64,000 nt of DNA from Sophora flavescens. Taxonomy: Eukaryota > Streptophyta > Magnoliopsida > Fabales > Fabaceae. The first letter of the stretch is position 1. Each line of letters begins with the position of its first letter. The notes under the pieces are model-generated. The model made no database searches and was not told the DNA's origin. It worked only from the letters and a program-made list of their open reading frames with translations. Location of the stretch: positions 284,762,397 through 284,826,396 of the forward strand of contig CM061062.1 in NCBI GenBank assembly GCA_030762895.1. The letters run 5' to 3'. Positions 59,219 to 64,000 of the stretch are shown here, in pieces. Both the position numbers and the translations under genes were made by a program.

Positions 59219-59637
59219 GTTGCCCTAAAATCCATTTGCTAAAATAATTTGAGTTTAAAAGTGTGCCCAATAAAATCAATTTTAGGGTAGTATAATTGAT
59301 TTTAAGATAAAGAAGAATTTTTAACTTTTTCGTTAAGTAAAATTGATTTTGGACATGCAATCTATAATTTTTTTTACATTTATACATCAAAAGTTATTTT
59401 ATTTCACCATCCAAATAAAATCTATATTTCTAACCTTACTTTTAAAATATCATTACCAAACACAAATAAATTTTTTAACATTAGCTACTCCAAAATTAAT
59501 TTTGTGAATACGGAAAACAAAGGAAAGCAAACCAATTATCATTCAATTTATTTTTCCTCCCTTGTTTCTGTCTAAATTGTAAAACCCTTTCTTTGTCCCC
59601 TCCAACGATACTGTTGCAGCGTAAAGTGACAAGGAAA
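59219..59637. other. Upstream region and leader of the L28 gene
   Basis: No other gene. The sequence turns CT-rich from about 59545 toward the start codon. Confidence 0.5.
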
Positions 59638-62427
59638 ATGGCACAGAGAGGGAGGCAGATGATGAAGAAGGTTCTGAAGCAAGTTGGGGAGAAGAGTCTG
59701 GCTCCGAAATTGAAGGAATCATTGGAGCGATGCATTCCCAGAAGCAACGTTGTCATGGGCCGTGCCAAACGCGGTCTCTATGCTGGCCGACACATTCGGT
59801 TCGGCAATAGTGTCAGTGAAGATGGTGGTAACAAGTTTGTATCCTTCATACTTTTTATTTTCCTGATTTTCTTGGAAAAGTTTCATGCTTTAGCTACATC
59901 TAAATGCTGTCTCTGATGATAATCCTCTGTTGTGATCTCTGTCAAGCTACTTTTGAAATCGGTTTAGATAAATTAACACTTAACAAGCATTGGGTAATGC
60001 TATAATATCGAATAGTTTTGACTCAAAGGCCAACATTTTAATTAAGGCTTAATTGCGGTTTTGTTCATGTGATGAAGTTTCAATTGTTCAAATCAAGTTC
60101 CTCTAATTTTAAAATCGAACAAATTTGGTTCCATTGTTAACCTACTATCCAATACTTATTGGGAATTGCTGACCTGGTTAAGTATTGGAGGGTAGGTTGA
60201 TGGCAGGACCGGATTTGATTATTTTAAAATTTGGGTGATTTGATTTGAGCAATTGAAACTACGGGGATAATCACTCATTTGTGGAATTATAATGATCCAA
60301 GTTACAATCAAGTCTTTAATTAATGAGTAAACCTCGGGATTATGGTGCAGCCGGATAGGGCCTTTAAAGATTTAAAATGAAAGTTTGTTGTCCCCAATTA
60401 AGTCGACCAATGTGGTTATGTTTTAAATCATTTAAGAACTGGTGACAAAAGACTTTTAAGGACCTATCCAGCGACACCTTAATCTTTCGAGGACTGAATT
60501 AAGGTTTACTGTTTAATGAATTTTGCAATAACTGCTTCAAGTTCAGAAAATACATTTTACAAATTCAAGTATTCAACATAGCATGCAGTTTAAGGGAGAT
60601 GTTTTGTCACTATAAGTATGCTTTGTGCTATTGATAACTATGATATATGATGATTGATGACTGCTAACAATCACTGGAGTAGTTGTGAGTTTTGACAGAT
60701 TTGAAAATCAGTATTTAGCATTATATTGAAAATATCAGCTATTTATGCTATGGAATTATCAACTTGTTAGATTTGGAATTTATGTCTATACTTACTCCTC
60801 ATCTTTCTGGACGTGCCTGCATTATTTGGTGTTATACTGAATATGTTCTGTTGTAAACTATATAAGTTTCTTTTTAGACATCATTTCTACATATCATAAC
60901 TGAAAAGAGATGAACCATGATTTTTAATTGATTTAATTGACAAATAACATTTACATTTATCCATTCGTATAACTCAGCCACTTTTGATTTGTTTTGGACC
61001 CCAATACTGTTCCAGTAGTGGTTCATATTTGTGTCATTTAGTTGATAGTAATTTTGTTTGTTCAGAATGCAAGTTCTAGAATACATTCAGAACCACAATT
61101 GATTTGTCATATCATTCTTAACAGTGCAACATCAAGGATCAATGTTCCAAATTAGAAATTAGAACTTAAGAAATTTCTTTTGCCTTTCAAAAAAAAAAAA
61201 AAATAGAACTTTAGAAGAGCCAAGGAACCAATCATGTTTGGATCCATTAGGCAGAGGATATCATGGTCCATCCTATAGGTAGGATTTGTAACAAAAGATG
61301 ATTGACTTGTCTTTTCCCTCTTCACTTAATGAGTATTTGGAATCAGATGCACATGGAATCCTGGAAACTCCACTTTAGATTGAAGCAGGCTGAAACCATT
61401 AGTGCAAACTTTCAATTTCTTGGAATTTCTCCAAGTGGGGCTAGACATGGCTAAAGTGGTTATATTACGATTGAGTTCTAAACATTCCTGGTTAACCTCT
61501 TTTTCTCATGGTTTATATCTACTACCCTTGTTATTGAATTGGTCTCGTCAACTCATTTGATGATTGCCAAAGCTTTGGTTTCTTGATGGCTAACACTCTA
61601 TCTCGCTATGAATCTGCACATGCATTTAATAATAGTAATTCGTTGATGGCTAATACTATTGTTTTGGAAGTACATGTCTTGTTAATAGGTTTTTATATTT
61701 GTTATACTGGATATTAATCCTAAAGATCTTCTTGCAGAATTGCATGATATCTTTCATGATCTTGCCTATCAAGGGAATCGCCGTGTTGGCTTAGTGATCC
61801 TAACTCACTTTAGAACTTGCATTTTATCTTTTGGTCAATTTTGTTTTAGGAAGTTGTGTTACCTTTTATGAAAGAAAGTAAGACAATGATACAATATTGA
61901 TGAGAACTTGTTCTTTCTCTAATGGTGTTGATAGGACAAGGAGAACTTGGAAGCCCAATGTCCAGGAAAAGCGGCTCTTTAGTTATATCCTAGATAAGCA
62001 CATCCGCGTTAAAGTCACCACCCATGCCCTTCGTTGCATCGACAAGGCAGGTGGGATCGATGAGTACTTGTTGAAAACTCCTTATCAGAAGATGGACACA
62101 GAAATAGGCCTCTACTGGAAGGCAAAGATGGAGAAGCTGTATGAAGAACTTGGCAAGAAGGAGGTTGTATTCTTTTCACCAGAGGATGAAGCAAAGTTTG
62201 AACAGGGCTTTAAAGATTTGAAATTGTCTGAAAGGGAAGCACAAAAGGAAATCAGAAGAAAAATATATGCTGGGTTGAGCAAGCACAAGCTGACTGATGT
62301 AGAACATAAAGATGATCAATCTATTGATGAGGAAGAAATATCTCATGATGTACCAAAGAAGTTGGTTCCTGTCTCGTATGTGTTAGCTGCTGACAAGCTC
62401 AAAGTTGGAAGTGTTGTTTCTAATTAA
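59638..62427 (+). CDS. Mitochondrial large-subunit ribosomal protein L28 (bL28m)
   Basis: Two exons: 59638-59834 and 61935-62427, joined in frame within a Lys codon (GTTTGT donor, GATAG acceptor), giving 229 codons plus stop. Start ATG in context AAAATGGCA. Residues about 35-60 contain the L28 start block (VVMGRAKRGLYAGRHIRFGN). The junction leads into TRRTWKPNVQEKRLFSYIL and VKVTTHALRCIDKAGGIDEYLL, the core of the bacterial-type L28 fold. Residues after about 120 are a Lys/Glu-rich C-terminal extension typical of mitochondrial forms. The protein is part of the mitoribosome large subunit. No clear cleavable targeting peptide is seen, but the N-terminus is basic and could form an amphipathic helix. 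The 2.1-kb intron holds a foldback MITE. Confidence 0.95.
60038..60323. mobile_element. Foldback MITE in the L28 intron
   Basis: 286 bp that is almost entirely an imperfect inverted repeat. The left arm starts TTAATTAAGGCTTAATTG, and the reverse complement of the right end starts TTAATTAAAGACTTGATTG. The arms meet near TCCAATACTTA. There is no coding capacity. It may be a Mutator-like MITE; a clear target duplication was not seen. Confidence 0.65.
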
Positions 62428-64000
62428 TGGTGTGTTAACTGATAATGTCTGTTTAAGCTGTATTACCCCCTTAGAGTATGAAGCTTTTGATTCTTTTGGT
62501 TTATATTTTTATCATGGCAGTTTCTTCACTCATTTTCTAATGCTGAAACTTTGTGTAGTGAATTTATTGGCTCGAAATAATTATTTGGAGTTTGGTGCTT
62601 TCAGCGCCCTACAGTCGTATCATTCTTGCCCTTGTCATATCATTATGTCAGGGATTACTAGGTTTTTCATTTATTAACCTTGGGAGTGTGTCTGTGTGAT
62701 GGTATAAAGCACTTTTTTTTAAAGTGAGTTTATCTCTAGAGTGAATAAATCGGAGCATATTTATTTTTTAGATCATCAGTGAGTTGAAATATTTACATAG
62801 TTTTACAAATCAAAGAGTAAATATATCATTACTTTTTACCTTAAAGATTTTTTTTTTTGAACAAACTTTTTACTTTAAAGATAGGGTCTTGTTATACATT
62901 AAATATGTCACTTATCCATTTTTTTAATTTCTTAATTAGTATACTTAGGTCTTAGACTACTGGTTAGTGGTTAGCGTTTGTTTAAGTAGTAAATAGTAGA
63001 AGTAGAGAAAATTTAGAAAACAATCAATCGATTAGAATTGCCTCCTAGGATCTATAATTCACTCCAAAGGTCTTATACATTAACAGACCTTTTGAATAAC
63101 AGTCAAAAAGACCTTATGAAAATTGAATATTTTTACGTAAATGATGTAAAACATGTATTAGGCATTTAAGATAAACTCATTTTTGTTTCAAAAAAAAAAG
63201 AAGATAAACTCATTTTAAATAAATTGTATCATATGAACGTGGTGATGCAACACTTCAAATGTATAAAAGTGAGTCATGGGCAAGTCAAGCCACTGAGTGA
63301 TATCCATGAAAAGTAGTTCAATTATTTTCAGCTAATTTTCTATTTTGGTTTTCCTTTGTTTAGTTTTTATTTGCTCTAGGAAGATTGGCATCCTCCCTTC
63401 GTCTATTTTATAACTTCCTTAAAAATGAAATAACTCATGCTTTCAAACATATACTATGCGTCTTTGCCTGAATAGGCTTAAAATTGTAATTGTTTATGTA
63501 AGCTTGTTTTATGAATAGAAGTTTGAGTGTGACCTATCATGTTTTTACAATTATTATTGAAGGACTCCACCTAACCTAACTTATTTATGAGAACATAAAA
63601 GTTCAACCTGATCTATAATCATCTTCAATTCAAGCGAACTGACGTATGATCAAGAGCATCAAAAGCTAAGAGGTATCAAAAAAAGCAAAGTCTCAAATTA
63701 ACTTAATTTAAAAAAAAAAAAATGCAAGCTTAGTCAGCAAGATGCTAACCTAACAATTTAGGCTCAACTTGGCTCAAATATACTAGGCATGAGTGGACCG
63801 TGCCAATAATCAATATGCAAACATATCACCTTATTATCATCACAAATTTGATTCCAATGGTCGTCACACTTCATTTCAGTTTCTACTCAGAGTACAATTA
63901 ATTTCACCATTACTAAGTATATAGAGGTGCAACTAGCATTTTTCTTTGGTTTACCAGCTGTCGTAAATTATAATCATTGCTTTCCCTATAATCGTGGACA
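62428..64000. other. L28 3' flank and intergenic DNA
   Basis: AT-rich with several A-runs (63191, 63711). No gene, tRNA or transposon end recognised. Confidence 0.5.

Overview
The window is nuclear DNA of a flowering plant, most likely a eudicot. The evidence is genes with plant GT-AG introns, a DUF868 gene, a nuclear gene for a mitochondrial L28 ribosomal protein, and a dense set of plant transposons: a Tat-lineage Ty3/gypsy element with an antisense plant-mobile-domain gene, Tekay/Del-like gypsy elements, a Cassandra LTR carrying a 5S rRNA-like segment, a plant Helitron carrying an RPA gene, tRNA-derived SINEs, a Stowaway MITE and a hAT element. The species cannot be named from sequence alone.

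Layout. (1) 1-14749: a minus-strand Tat-lineage Ty3/gypsy element, cut by the left window edge. It has two LTRs, gag, protease, RT, two RNase H domains and integrase on the minus strand. A spliced plant-mobile-domain plus coiled-coil gene lies on the plus strand between pol and the 3' LTR. Gag-pol is broken in several places; the antisense gene is open throughout. (2) 14750-18450: non-coding, with a Stowaway MITE whose right end was duplicated by a SINE insertion, and a GC-rich hAT-like patch. (3) 18690-19595: single-exon DUF868 gene. (4) 19596-24218: AT-rich intergenic DNA. (5) 24219-58829: a very large Helitron assembly. The 5' end is at 24219 and the 3' hairpin plus CTAG is at 58801-58829. 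It carries an 11-exon RPA1-like gene, a broken Rep/helicase gene and a B3-like gene. It has been enlarged by a Cassandra solo LTR (27297-27703), by an outer gypsy element A (27952-45118) that contains a younger element B (31117-39542) and a hAT element (40266-41227), and by a three-copy higher-order tandem repeat built of palindromic minisatellite units (45429-49920). (6) 58997-59218: a second SINE. (7) 59638-62427: two-exon mitochondrial ribosomal protein L28 gene with a foldback MITE in its intron. (8) 62428-64000: no gene seen.

Only the DUF868 and L28 genes look like ordinary host genes; almost everything else is transposon or repeat. The nesting order can be read from target-site duplications: the Helitron first, then element A (AATCT), then B inside A (ATCCA), and hAT inside A (CTCCTTAG). 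Two separate repeat systems are built of tandem hairpin-forming units whose stems change in a compensated way: one inside the LTRs of A and B, one in the Helitron interior. These are the least explained structures here. All alignments and identities were made by eye.
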